A stretch of DNA of 8,261 nt, taken from positions 1 to 8,261 of the forward strand of contig CALKYH010000205.1 of the NCBI GenBank assembly GCA_938003595.1, read 5' to 3'. The position numbers were made by a program, and so were the translations under genes. Shown here in pieces: positions 1 through 6,358 of this stretch (position 1 is its first letter; the number at the start of each line of letters is the position of its first letter). Source of the stretch: an uncultured bacterium (lineage in GTDB: Bacteria > Planctomycetota > Phycisphaerae > Phycisphaerales > UBA1924). Under the pieces are notes generated by a model. The model had not been told where the DNA came from. It made no database searches and worked only from the letters and a program-made list of their open reading frames with translations.

Positions 1-1
1 C

Positions 2-523
2 GAGATCGCCCGCGAGGGCCAGAACGGCGTCGGCTCCATCGAGTTCTTCTCGCCCTCGGCCAACGACGCCGGACAGGTCGCCTTTCGCGCCTTCGATTCC
101 ACCGGCCTCCGCGCCGTCTTCGTCGGCGACGGCTCGGGCCTGATCGTCGTCGCCCGTGAGCACGACCTCGTGATGACCGACCTGGGCCAGGGTCAGATCA
201 ACGAGAACGCCGCGTCATCCCCGGTGTTCGGCGGCGCCCCGCGCATCAACGCCCGCGGCGATGTCGTCTTCATGGCCGCGCTCACGCCCCCGAACAACGA
301 CGCCGTCGAATGGGGCTCCGGCTGCTTCGTCGCCCTCGCTCAGCCCGCCGGCATCCCCGGCGACATCGACGGCGACGGCGATGTCGATTTCGCCGACCTC
401 AATCTGCTGCTCGGCTCCTACAACCAGGTCGGCCCCAACCACCCCGCCGATCTGGACGGCGACGGCGATGTGGACTTCGCCGATCTCAACCTGCTGCTCG
501 GGAACTACAACGCGGGCAACTGA
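2..523 (+). CDS. Secreted NxxGxxAF-repeat protein with C-terminal dockerin-like module (3' part only)
   Basis: This is the last 173 residues of a longer protein whose start lies before the window; the frame is open from base 2 to the TGA at 521-523. Two copies of the NxxGxVxFxA motif are visible 62 residues apart (visible residues 21-30, NDAGQVAFRA, and 83-92, NARGDVVFMA). Between them is a segment typical of the family, with AVFVGDGSGL followed by VVAREHD. This pattern matches the 'choice-of-anchor tandem repeat NxxGxxAF' family (DUF7453), which carries varied C-terminal sorting or anchor domains. Here the anchor is a tandem EF-hand, dockerin-like module (visible residues about 120-173, bases 359-520) with loops DIDGDGDVDFAD and DLDGDGDVDFAD, 29 residues apart. 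The protein is presumably exported, but its signal peptide is outside the window. The role of the repeats is unknown. Family assignment is from memory of the motif, not a search. Confidence 0.85.
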   Translation, partial: EIAREGQNGVGSIEFFSPSANDAGQVAFRAFDSTGLRAVFVGDGSGLIVVAREHDLVMTDLGQGQINENAASSPVFGGAPRINARGDVVFMAALTPPNNDAVEWGSGCFVALAQPAGIPGDIDGDGDVDFADLNLLLGSYNQVGPNHPADLDGDGDVDFADLNLLLGNYNAGN

Positions 524-543
524 GCGGGCGCCGGGGGACAGGC

Positions 544-560
544 GGCGCCTGCATGGCGCC
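544..560 (+). terminator. Possible terminator hairpin after the first gene
   Basis: A perfect inverted repeat GGCGCC-TGCAT-GGCGCC lies 20 bp after the first stop codon. Its stem is six G-C pairs with a 5-nt loop. Only a short T run (TTT at 564-566) follows, so this is at best a weak intrinsic terminator; it could also be a structural element or chance in GC-rich DNA. Confidence 0.3.
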
Positions 561-675
561 AGCTTTGCATGGATATCAAGGTCCGTTTGTAGGGCGACGC
601 GCACCGCGATCCTGCTCGCCGGGGCGATGCGCTCAGATGCAGCCCTGCGACGCCGATTCGACCCCTTCCCGCCCT

Positions 676-681
676 GAGGAG
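676..681 (+). promoter_or_regulatory. Shine-Dalgarno site fixing the beta-helix gene start
   Basis: GAGGAG lies 6 nt before the ATG at 688. The reading frame stays open far upstream, through the end of the preceding gene. This site and the signal peptide that begins at 688 are what decide the start. Confidence 0.75.
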
Positions 682-687
682 CCCGCC

Positions 688-2580
688 ATGTTCCGCCGCA
701 CGACGCACTCCGCGACCCGCCCGAACGGCCGGCGCATTTCCGCCGCATGGCTGATCTCAGCCGCCGCCTCCGCCGCCGCTCTGGCAGCCGACGAGGTGAT
801 CACTGTCACCACGCTCAACGACATCTCCGACGCGCCGTCCGGCATCGCCAACCTGCCCGGCCCCGACGGAAGGGTCTCTATGCGCGAAGCCGTCGCCGCC
901 GCCAACACCACGCCCGGGCCGCAGACCATTCACTTCGCCATTCCCCAGAGCGAGTTCTGGCTCGACACCACCATGGCGCTCCTGCGCATCGAGCACGGCG
1001 CCTTCCAGCTCAACGACGACTTCACCACCATCGACTTCACCACCCAGACCGATTTCACCGGCGACACCAACCCCAACGGCTGGGAAGTCGGCGCCTATGG
1101 GCTGGAGCCCAACGCCTGGGGCGTCGCCGCGATCTTCGTCAACGGCGACAACTGCACCATCAAGGGCATGGGGCGCGTCCTGCAGCGCGGCTACGGCATG
1201 ACCATCACCGGCAGCAACAACCGCGTGATCGGCTGCACGATCAGCGGCCCGCTCTACGCCGCCGTCGAAATCGAGACCTTCCTCGGCTCCCAGCAGTACG
1301 CCACGAACAATGTCATCGGCGGCACGCTGCCCGAGGAGCGCAACTTCCTCTCCGCCGGCAACTCCGGCGTCCGCATCGACGGCCACTCCGTCGGCAATGT
1401 CGTCATCGGCAACACCATCATCGGCAGCCCCTATTCCGGCGTCGAGGTCCGCGGCGCCTACTGCTGCCCCGACTACACCCCGATGTTCAACCGCATCGGC
1501 GGCCCCACGCCCGAGGAAGCCAACTGGATCGCCAACAACGGCAAGTACGGCGAGGAGGGCTTCCCCCTCGGCACGCAGATCCAGGTCGAGTACGCCGTCG
1601 GCACCATCGTCGAGGGCAATCTCATCGGCACGACGAGCGACGGCTCGGCTCAATACCCCGGCGGCCGCGGCACGGCCGGCGTCGCGGTGCGCGTCGCGGT
1701 CGACACCGTCATCCGAAACAACGTCATCGCCGGGCTCCGCCAGATCGGCGTGAATCACGCCGCCGGCCAGATCTTCGGCGTCGGCGTCGCGATCTCCGGC
1801 GCCTGCGAACGCACCACGATCCGCGGCAACAAGATCGGCGTCGCCCTTGACGGCGTCACGCCCATCGTCAGCCGATCCAGCCTGTCCATCGGCTCCTTCC
1901 CCGGCGAGGGCTCCCCCATCGACACCGTCATCGGCGGCGTCAACCCCGGCGAGGGCAACACCATCGCCAACGGCGAGACCTTCGGCGTCGCCGTGGTCGC
2001 CAGCGCGCAGCGCACCGGCATCCTCGGCAACTCCATCTACGACCACGGCGCCCTCGGCATCGACATCGGCGCCGCCGGCCCCTCCACCATCGGGGTTCCC
2101 ACCCTCTCGGACGCGTCGGGCGACGCCTCCTCGATCCAGATCTCCGGAACCCTCGCCGCGTCGGCCAGCCAGAGCTACCGCGTCGAGTTCTTCGCCAGCG
2201 ACGACTGCGACCCCTCGGGCTTCGGCGAGGGCCAGCGGTTCCTGGGCTTCGTCGAGGTCCAGACCAACGCCTCCGGCGCCGCGGCCTTCAGCGCCGACCT
2301 CGCCGCCGCCGTCGAGGACGGCGCCTCGATCACCGCCACCGCCACGAGCCTTCCCGGCCTGAACACCTCGGAGTTCTCCGCCTGCATCGCCGCCTCGATT
2401 TCCGACGCTGTCTTCGGCGACATCAACGGCGACGGCCTCGTGAACTTCGCCGACCTCAATCTGCTGCTCTCGTCCTACAACAACTCTGGCGAGAACATGC
2501 CCGCCGACCTGGACGACGACGGCCTCGTGAACTTCGCCGACCTCAACCTGCTCCTCGGCGTCTACAACGCCGGCGCCTGA
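688..2580 (+). CDS. Secreted CSLREA-like parallel beta-helix protein with C-terminal dockerin-like module
   Basis: This 630-aa exported protein probably forms a right-handed parallel beta-helix. The start at 688 is supported by a GAGGAG site and a signal peptide (basic residues 3-17, hydrophobic about 18-32, likely cleavage after ALA near residue 33). Residues 36-85 resemble the CSLREA N-terminal domain: an ITVTTLND strand, then VSMREAVAAANTTPGPQTIHFA (key residues R66, E67, A68), with the usual Cys replaced by Val63. The helix part carries three IGGxxPxExN motifs (208-219, 268-279, 413-424), the first two exactly 60 residues apart, and repeated GNxI turns. Residues 497-567 (YRVEFFAS, GFGEGQRFLG, ITATATS, TSEFSAC) match the domain that often ends such helices. 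The dockerin-like module is at 577-630 (bases 2416-2577). No catalytic residues of a polysaccharide lyase can be assigned; adhesion or polysaccharide binding is possible but unproven. Confidence 0.88.
   Translation: MFRRTTHSATRPNGRRISAAWLISAAASAAALAADEVITVTTLNDISDAPSGIANLPGPDGRVSMREAVAAANTTPGPQTIHFAIPQSEFWLDTTMALLRIEHGAFQLNDDFTTIDFTTQTDFTGDTNPNGWEVGAYGLEPNAWGVAAIFVNGDNCTIKGMGRVLQRGYGMTITGSNNRVIGCTISGPLYAAVEIETFLGSQQYATNNVIGGTLPEERNFLSAGNSGVRIDGHSVGNVVIGNTIIGSPYSGVEVRGAYCCPDYTPMFNRIGGPTPEEANWIANNGKYGEEGFPLGTQIQVEYAVGTIVEGNLIGTTSDGSAQYPGGRGTAGVAVRVAVDTVIRNNVIAGLRQIGVNHAAGQIFGVGVAISGACERTTIRGNKIGVALDGVTPIVSRSSLSIGSFPGEGSPIDTVIGGVNPGEGNTIANGETFGVAVVASAQRTGILGNSIYDHGALGIDIGAAGPSTIGVPTLSDASGDASSIQISGTLAASASQSYRVEFFASDDCDPSGFGEGQRFLGFVEVQTNASGAAAFSADLAAAVEDGASITATATSLPGLNTSEFSACIAASISDAVFGDINGDGLVNFADLNLLLSSYNNSGENMPADLDDDGLVNFADLNLLLGVYNAGA
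2430..2546 (+). repeat. DNA-level direct repeat encoding the two calcium loops
   Basis: A 30-bp stretch at 2430-2459 is repeated exactly at 2517-2546, giving an 87-bp (29-residue) period. It encodes the DGLVNFADLN part of both loops in the beta-helix protein. The exact match, including third codon positions, points to recent duplication or gene conversion within the module. Confidence 0.8.
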
Positions 2581-2618
2581 CTACGCGCCCGAGGCTTTTC
2601 TCGCCATCCGCGACCCCT

Positions 2619-2623
2619 GGGAG
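2619..2623 (+). promoter_or_regulatory. Shine-Dalgarno site of the propeller gene
   Basis: GGGAG lies 9 nt before the ATG at 2633, inside the 52-bp gap after the beta-helix gene. The short gap has no evident terminator, so the two genes may share a transcript. Confidence 0.6.
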
Positions 2624-2632
2624 ACAACCACC

Positions 2633-4792
2633 ATGCGCTGCTCGATCGCCGTGTCAATCCTGGCCGCGGCCGCCGGCCTCTTTGCCTCCCTCGGCGCCTC
2701 CGCCGGCGGAGTCACCGGGTCGTGGTCCGTCGTGAGCCCCGGCAACACCGGGATCCCTGGCGAGGAGATCCGCACCGTCCAGGTCGGCCCCGACGGACTG
2801 GTCTATGTCGGCGCCCGCTGGCCGTTCTGGCAGGAGGGCGGCTTCGGTGTGCTGGACCGCTCCACCAATCTCTGGACCGACTGGGCCAAGGGCTACTCGC
2901 CGCTGCCCTCCGAGTTCGTCAACGACATCGAGTTCGGGCCCGGCGGCGTCGTCTGGATCGCCACCGGCGCCGGCCTCGTGAAGAAGATCGGCGACGACTG
3001 GACCGTCTACACCACCGCGAACTCGCCCCTCCTGCACAATGTGATCCGCGAGATCGACCTCGACTCCGACGGGCATGTCTGGATCAACAACACCAATGTC
3101 CAGAACCAGAGCGCGGCGCTGTTCGAGTTCGATGGATCCAGCTGGCGCTCCTGGGCCGTGCCGCAGATCCCCTTCGCCGATCCCTGGCGCCAGCTGGTGG
3201 GTCTGCATGTCGACAAGGACGACATCGTCTGGATCGCCAACGCCTCGCTCGCCGGCTTCGCGCGGTTCGACGGCTCGGCGTGGACGCTCCACGGCGCCGG
3301 CGTCGGCGTGTTCGACTTCATCACGAGCGACACAAAGGGCGACCTCTGGCTCATCTCGGGCGGGCTGAGCTACCAGTTCTACCGCTACGACGGCTCATCC
3401 TTCACCACCTTCTCGTCCGCCAACACGCCCTTCGTCCAGACCACGATCACCACGATCGCGGTGGACGAGGACGGCGTGATCTATGCGGGCAACTGGGCGG
3501 GCCAGATCATCCGCTCGCTCAACGGCGGCCAGTCCTGGTCCGCGTGGTCGCTCGAGGACGACATCGTCTTCAACATCGCGCCCGACCCGGCCACGGGGCA
3601 GGTCTGGATCGGCGCACGGTCGCTCGTGGTCCAGCGCAGCGTCGCCGGCGCCGCGCTCCACAGGTACAACACCTGGAACACCGGCGCGCCCGACTACTTC
3701 GTGGACCGCTTCTCTCGCGACGCGGACGGCGCCTTCTGGCTGCACACCGGCGAGGCCGGCTCCTCCCGCTTCGACGGCGAGCGCTGGCGCAACTTCGGGA
3801 ATCACAACCTCGGCGAAGAGCCCTACGCCTTCCCCGGCAACGAGCCGACCGGGACCGTCTACCAGGACCGCGACGGCGTGCACTGGATGGGCGGCAACGG
3901 CATCGGCCGCTGGGACGCCGAGACCAACCAGATCACCGGCATGTGGAACTGGCAGAACAACCCCGGCATGGGCGTGACGATGTTCACCCACTTCGCCGAG
4001 GACGCCGACGGACGGCTCTGCGCCTTCACGGAGTACGGGAGCGTCTACTGGTTCAACGGCGCCTTGTGGGTCCGCGACACCACCGTGCAGGCGTACGCTC
4101 CCCTCGGACTCCCCGGCGCGCTGGCCGCGCCCGACGGCGACATCTGGATCGCCGCGTGGTTCGAGCTCCACCGCTGGGACGGCGCCGCATGGACCACCAT
4201 CGGCGATGACTGGGGCCTCTTCGATCTCGGCGGCGTCAACGCCGTCGACTTCGGCCCCGACGGCGTCATGTGGCTCGGCACGCAGTCCGGTCTGATGCGG
4301 ATCGACAACGGCGTGCGCACCCTCTTCACCGCCGACAACTCCCCGATGCCCGCCTCGCCCGTGCGCGGGATCGATGTCCGGGACGACGGCCTGCTGGCGT
4401 TCAGCGTGTCGGACTTCGGCAGCGTGACGCCCTTCGACAACGGCGTGTGCGTGGTCCGGGGCGACATCGACGATCCGTCGAACTGGTCGGTCTGGCAGTA
4501 CGCCGACTCGCCCATCCCCCACTACCAGCTCGGCGATGTCGAGTTCGACGGCCAGGGCCGACTCTGGCTCAGCGCCATCAGCGAAGGCGTCGCGATCCTG
4601 GAGATCGACGACATCCCCATCCTCGGCGACATCAACGGCGACAACCTCGTCGACTTCGCGGACCTCAACCTCCTCCTCTCGGCCTACAACCAGACCGGCC
4701 CCGGCCTGGACGCCGACCTCGACGGGGACGAGGATGTGGACTTCGCCGACCTGAACATCCTGCTCGGCGCCTACAACAGCCCCGGCGCCTGA
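2633..4792 (+). CDS. Secreted propeller protein (regulator-propeller repeats) with C-terminal dockerin-like module
   Basis: This 719-aa protein has a signal peptide (MRCSIAVSILAAAAGLFASL, likely cleavage after ASA near residue 24). The rest is made of repeats of the two-component-regulator propeller type (Reg_prop, PF07494): V-x-x-I-x-F-x-x-x-G-x-V-W-I followed by GL and a W-rich strand. I count about 14 copies, starting near residues 46, 96, 138, 188, 227, 272, 312, 356, 408, 450, 494, 535, 577 and 633, which would fit two seven-bladed propellers. Clear examples are VNDIEFGPGGVVWIATGAGL (96-115) and VNAVDFGPDGVMWLGTQSGL (535-554). In known proteins these blades form the periplasmic sensor of hybrid two-component systems; here there is no membrane segment or kinase. 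Residues 665-719 (bases 4625-4789) are a dockerin-like module with loops DINGDNLVDFAD and DLDGDEDVDFAD. Ligand or partner is unknown. Confidence 0.88.
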   Translation: MRCSIAVSILAAAAGLFASLGASAGGVTGSWSVVSPGNTGIPGEEIRTVQVGPDGLVYVGARWPFWQEGGFGVLDRSTNLWTDWAKGYSPLPSEFVNDIEFGPGGVVWIATGAGLVKKIGDDWTVYTTANSPLLHNVIREIDLDSDGHVWINNTNVQNQSAALFEFDGSSWRSWAVPQIPFADPWRQLVGLHVDKDDIVWIANASLAGFARFDGSAWTLHGAGVGVFDFITSDTKGDLWLISGGLSYQFYRYDGSSFTTFSSANTPFVQTTITTIAVDEDGVIYAGNWAGQIIRSLNGGQSWSAWSLEDDIVFNIAPDPATGQVWIGARSLVVQRSVAGAALHRYNTWNTGAPDYFVDRFSRDADGAFWLHTGEAGSSRFDGERWRNFGNHNLGEEPYAFPGNEPTGTVYQDRDGVHWMGGNGIGRWDAETNQITGMWNWQNNPGMGVTMFTHFAEDADGRLCAFTEYGSVYWFNGALWVRDTTVQAYAPLGLPGALAAPDGDIWIAAWFELHRWDGAAWTTIGDDWGLFDLGGVNAVDFGPDGVMWLGTQSGLMRIDNGVRTLFTADNSPMPASPVRGIDVRDDGLLAFSVSDFGSVTPFDNGVCVVRGDIDDPSNWSVWQYADSPIPHYQLGDVEFDGQGRLWLSAISEGVAILEIDDIPILGDINGDNLVDFADLNLLLSAYNQTGPGLDADLDGDEDVDFADLNILLGAYNSPGA

Positions 4793-4814
4793 TCTCTGCA
4801 CGACCGCTCCCCCG

Positions 4815-4861
4815 TTCGCCGATCTTGGATACGGAACGCTGTCCCTTGTTCCGACGGCGAA
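4815..4861 (+). repeat. Nested inverted repeat just upstream of the DUF4239 gene
   Basis: The outer arms TTCGCCG (4815-4821) and CGGCGAA (4855-4861) are perfectly complementary. The inner arms CGGAAC (4832-4837) and GTTCCG (4848-4853) are too, around a 10-nt loop, with a 10-nt bulge on the 5' side. The structure ends one base before the GGAG site at 4863-4866. There is no T run, so it looks less like an intrinsic terminator than a leader structure or binding site. Confidence 0.35.
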
Positions 4862-4862
4862 T

Positions 4863-4866
4863 GGAG
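4863..4866 (+). promoter_or_regulatory. Shine-Dalgarno site deciding a GTG start
   Basis: GGAG lies 10 nt before the GTG at 4877. The nearby ATG at 4861 is out of frame, and no better in-frame start occurs between the previous stop codon and 4877. Confidence 0.5.
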
Positions 4867-4876
4867 CGCCCCGACC

Positions 4877-5656
4877 GTGCTCAACCTCCTGCAGTCCTCG
4901 TACACCCTCTACATCGCGCTCGGCATGTTCGCGGCCCTGCTCGCCGCGCTCTGGCTCGGCCGGCGCCTCCAGCGCCGCGCCAAGGCCGGCGCGGACGCCG
5001 GCTCCGGGCTCATCGAAGCCGCCGTCTTCGGCCTGCTCGGCCTGCTCATCGCGTTCCAGGTCAACGGCGCCGCGAACCGCCTCGAGCGTCGGCGTGAGCT
5101 GGTCGTCCAGGAGACCGCCGCCGTCGGCACCGCCTGGCTCCGCCTCGAGATGCTCCCGGAAGCGCCCCGCGCCGAGATCCGGGGCCTCGTCCGGACATGG
5201 CTCGACGCCCGGGTCCGATCGCGACAGGCCGACGTCACAGTCGATCAGGCCATCGAGCTGGTGGACCAGGCCCGCGCCCTCGAACCCCGCATCTGGACGC
5301 TCGCCGTCGACGCCTCAAGGGCCGATGGCTGGCCACCCACCGCCACCCTGCTCCTGCCCAGCCTCAACCAGATGTTCGACATCGCCGCCGCCCGCGATGT
5401 CGCGGCGCTCACCCACGCCCCCGGCGCCATGCTCAGTCTCCTCGTCGGCGCCGCCCTCCTCGGCGCGCTCCTCGCCGGCCGGGCCCAGGCCCGCGCCCCC
5501 AACGCCGGCTGGGTCCCCGGCGTCGCCTTCGCCGCCATCCTCGCCATCGCGGCGTTCGTCCTGCTGGACATGGAGTTCCCACGCCGCGGCATCATCACCA
5601 TCGGCCGCGCCGAGACCATGCTGCAGGACCTGCACCGCTCGCTTCAGGCCCCCTAG
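4877..5656 (+). CDS. DUF4239 (bestrophin-like) four-helix membrane protein
   Basis: This 259-aa integral membrane protein has four predicted helices: residues about 9-28, 45-62, 183-201 and 211-231. After helix 2 comes the most conserved stretch of the DUF4239 family (PF14023): LLIAFQVNGAANRLERRREL followed by VVQETAAVGTAWLRLEMLP (76-94). After helix 4 comes the second signature, LLDMEFPRRGIITI (229-242). The central part (95-180) is a soluble helical region with LNQMFDIAAARD (163-174), also typical. Length fits the family. The biochemical role is not established; a remote relation to bestrophin channels has been proposed from sequence. Start is a GTG with GGAG 10 nt upstream, 84 bp after the propeller gene. 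Its 3' end faces the next gene with only 16 bp between stop codons. Confidence 0.82.
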   Translation: MLNLLQSSYTLYIALGMFAALLAALWLGRRLQRRAKAGADAGSGLIEAAVFGLLGLLIAFQVNGAANRLERRRELVVQETAAVGTAWLRLEMLPEAPRAEIRGLVRTWLDARVRSRQADVTVDQAIELVDQARALEPRIWTLAVDASRADGWPPTATLLLPSLNQMFDIAAARDVAALTHAPGAMLSLLVGAALLGALLAGRAQARAPNAGWVPGVAFAAILAIAAFVLLDMEFPRRGIITIGRAETMLQDLHRSLQAP

Positions 5657-5672
5657 CTCTCGGCGGCCCGGC

Positions 5673-6056
5673 TCACGGCGGCAGCAGCCCGGACTCCAGC
5701 GCCCGACGCGCCGCGCCCAACCGCAGCAGATCGATCGCGAGCTGCGCGATCGCCGCGCCGATCGCCTGCAGCTCGTTCACGCTCCGCGTCCGCAGATGAT
5801 CGGCCAGCGTCGGAACCAGGTCCGCGTCCGGCGAGACCGTGTCCCAGTCCAGCGCGCCGACCACATCGTTGATGAGCCGCTCCAGCTGCGTCCACGCCGC
5901 GCCCCGGAACCACGCCGGCGGCTCGGTGTCGATGACATCCACCAGCAGCGTCATCGCCCGCGCCGTTCGCACCCAGGCGGGGCCGACATCCGTCAGCTCC
6001 GACAGCGCCGCGCGCAGGCGCTCCTCGAACTGCGTCGCCGGGTTCTCGCCGGTCAT
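5673..6056 (-). CDS. Hypothetical 127-aa helical protein
   Basis: I do not recognise this protein. The minus-strand frame from ATG 6056 to TGA 5673 has the codon character of its neighbours (third positions nearly all G/C), which is the main evidence that it is real. It is predicted mostly helical, acidic in the middle and hydrophobic near the end: residues 11-45 (EERLRAALSELTD, then a hydrophobic AMTLLVDVID helix), a WFRGAAWTQLERLINDVVGA segment (49-68), and a C-terminal helix (95-122) with AAIAQLAIDLLRLGAARRAL. There is no signal peptide, Cys or clear membrane span, so it is probably cytoplasmic. The frame can be extended to a GTG at 6197, but the added 47 residues are Arg-rich and low-complexity and that GTG lacks a ribosome site. 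The 6056 start has only a weak G-rich stretch upstream. It lies tail to tail with the DUF4239 gene. Confidence 0.65.
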   Translation of the reverse strand: MTGENPATQFEERLRAALSELTDVGPAWVRTARAMTLLVDVIDTEPPAWFRGAAWTQLERLINDVVGALDWDTVSPDADLVPTLADHLRTRSVNELQAIGAAIAQLAIDLLRLGAARRALESGLLPP

Positions 6057-6205
6057 GCCGACGCCCCGCTCAAGCAGCCCGACCGCGCGGCGGCGATCCC
6101 GCCACGAGCGCTCTCGGCGTAACGGATCCGAGTCCGCACCTGCACTGCCGCCATCCTGCACGCTCCGCGTGCGAAGAAACACAAGCGGCGTCGCCACCAG
6201 CGACC

Positions 6206-6235
6206 ACTACGCCCCCGCAACTTCAGACTACGCCC
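6206..6235. repeat. Pair of 9-bp direct repeats two helical turns apart
   Basis: ACTACGCCC occurs at 6206-6214 and again at 6227-6235, a 21-bp period. This spacing puts both copies on the same face of the helix, as in some regulator sites, but a 9-bp match in GC-rich DNA may be chance. Confidence 0.25.
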
Positions 6236-6289
6236 TCACGACGACGCCGCAAGACCATGAGTTCGTATTTTCCAACCCATTCCAAGCCC

Positions 6290-6305
6290 CGGCCCGAACG
6301 GGCCG
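6290..6305 (-). terminator. GC hairpin downstream of the UPF0316 gene
   Basis: CGGCCCG-AA-CGGGCCG is a perfect inverted repeat (six pairs with a 4-nt loop in practice), starting about 53 bp after the UPF0316 stop on the minus strand. No T run follows on either strand, so a role as terminator is tentative. Confidence 0.3.
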
Positions 6306-6358
6306 ACCGCAAGTAATACCCCAGATTCACAGCGCCGTGTCCAACCCCGTCCCCGAAC

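Larger units (their letters stand above)
524..687. other. Intergenic region between the first two secreted-protein genes
   Basis: These 164 bp separate the first stop codon from the start of the beta-helix gene. They hold a GC-rich hairpin (544-560), then a comparatively A+T-rich patch (561-592) that is the likeliest place for a promoter. A TTGCAT and a TTGTAG hexamer sit 16 bp apart there (565-570 and 587-592), but both match sigma-70 boxes poorly. A 7-bp direct repeat, TGCATGG, occurs at 550-556 and 566-572. The ribosome-binding site of the next gene is at 676-681. No small gene is convincing. Confidence 0.4.
6057..6358. other. Noncoding stretch between the hypothetical gene and the UPF0316 gene
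   Basis: These 302 bp contain no convincing gene. They lie downstream of the UPF0316 stop and upstream of the 127-aa gene, so a promoter for the latter is expected here. A+T-richer patches occur at 6257-6285 and 6310-6330, but I found no good sigma-70 pair. Other contents are a GC hairpin at 6290-6305, a small hairpin GCACGC-TCC-GCGTGC at 6158-6172, and a 9-bp direct repeat at 6206-6235. If the GTG at 6197 were the true start of the hypothetical gene, 6057-6197 would be coding. Confidence 0.5.

Noticed and set aside
359..520. Tandem repeats in the coding regions as a possible CRISPR or mobile repeat
   Set aside because: They are coding repeats with an 87-bp period that encode calcium-binding loops; there are no spacers or terminal repeats.
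310..687. Upstream extension of the beta-helix gene to an ATG at 310
   Set aside because: The extension overlaps the dockerin-like end of the previous gene and is Arg-rich. The GAGGAG site and signal peptide both point to 688.
757..2046. A 429-residue open frame on the minus strand opposite the beta-helix gene
   Set aside because: Its product is a low-complexity Asp/Gly/Ala/Val mix that arises from reading GCC, GTC and ATC codons backwards. The plus frame has a signal peptide and recognisable domains.
3395..4801. A 468-residue open frame on the minus strand opposite the propeller gene
   Set aside because: It is an antisense shadow with Val/Glu/Asp-rich composition and no domain, while the plus strand encodes clear propeller repeats.
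6057..6197. N-terminal extension of the 127-aa gene to the GTG at 6197
   Set aside because: There is no ribosome site, and the added residues are Arg-rich and low-complexity. A RTRSV stretch in both the extension and residues 89-93 looked like a repeat but is too short to mean much.
6290..6305. The perfect GC hairpin as a strong intrinsic terminator
   Set aside because: Neither strand has a T run after the stem, so it is listed only as a tentative terminator.
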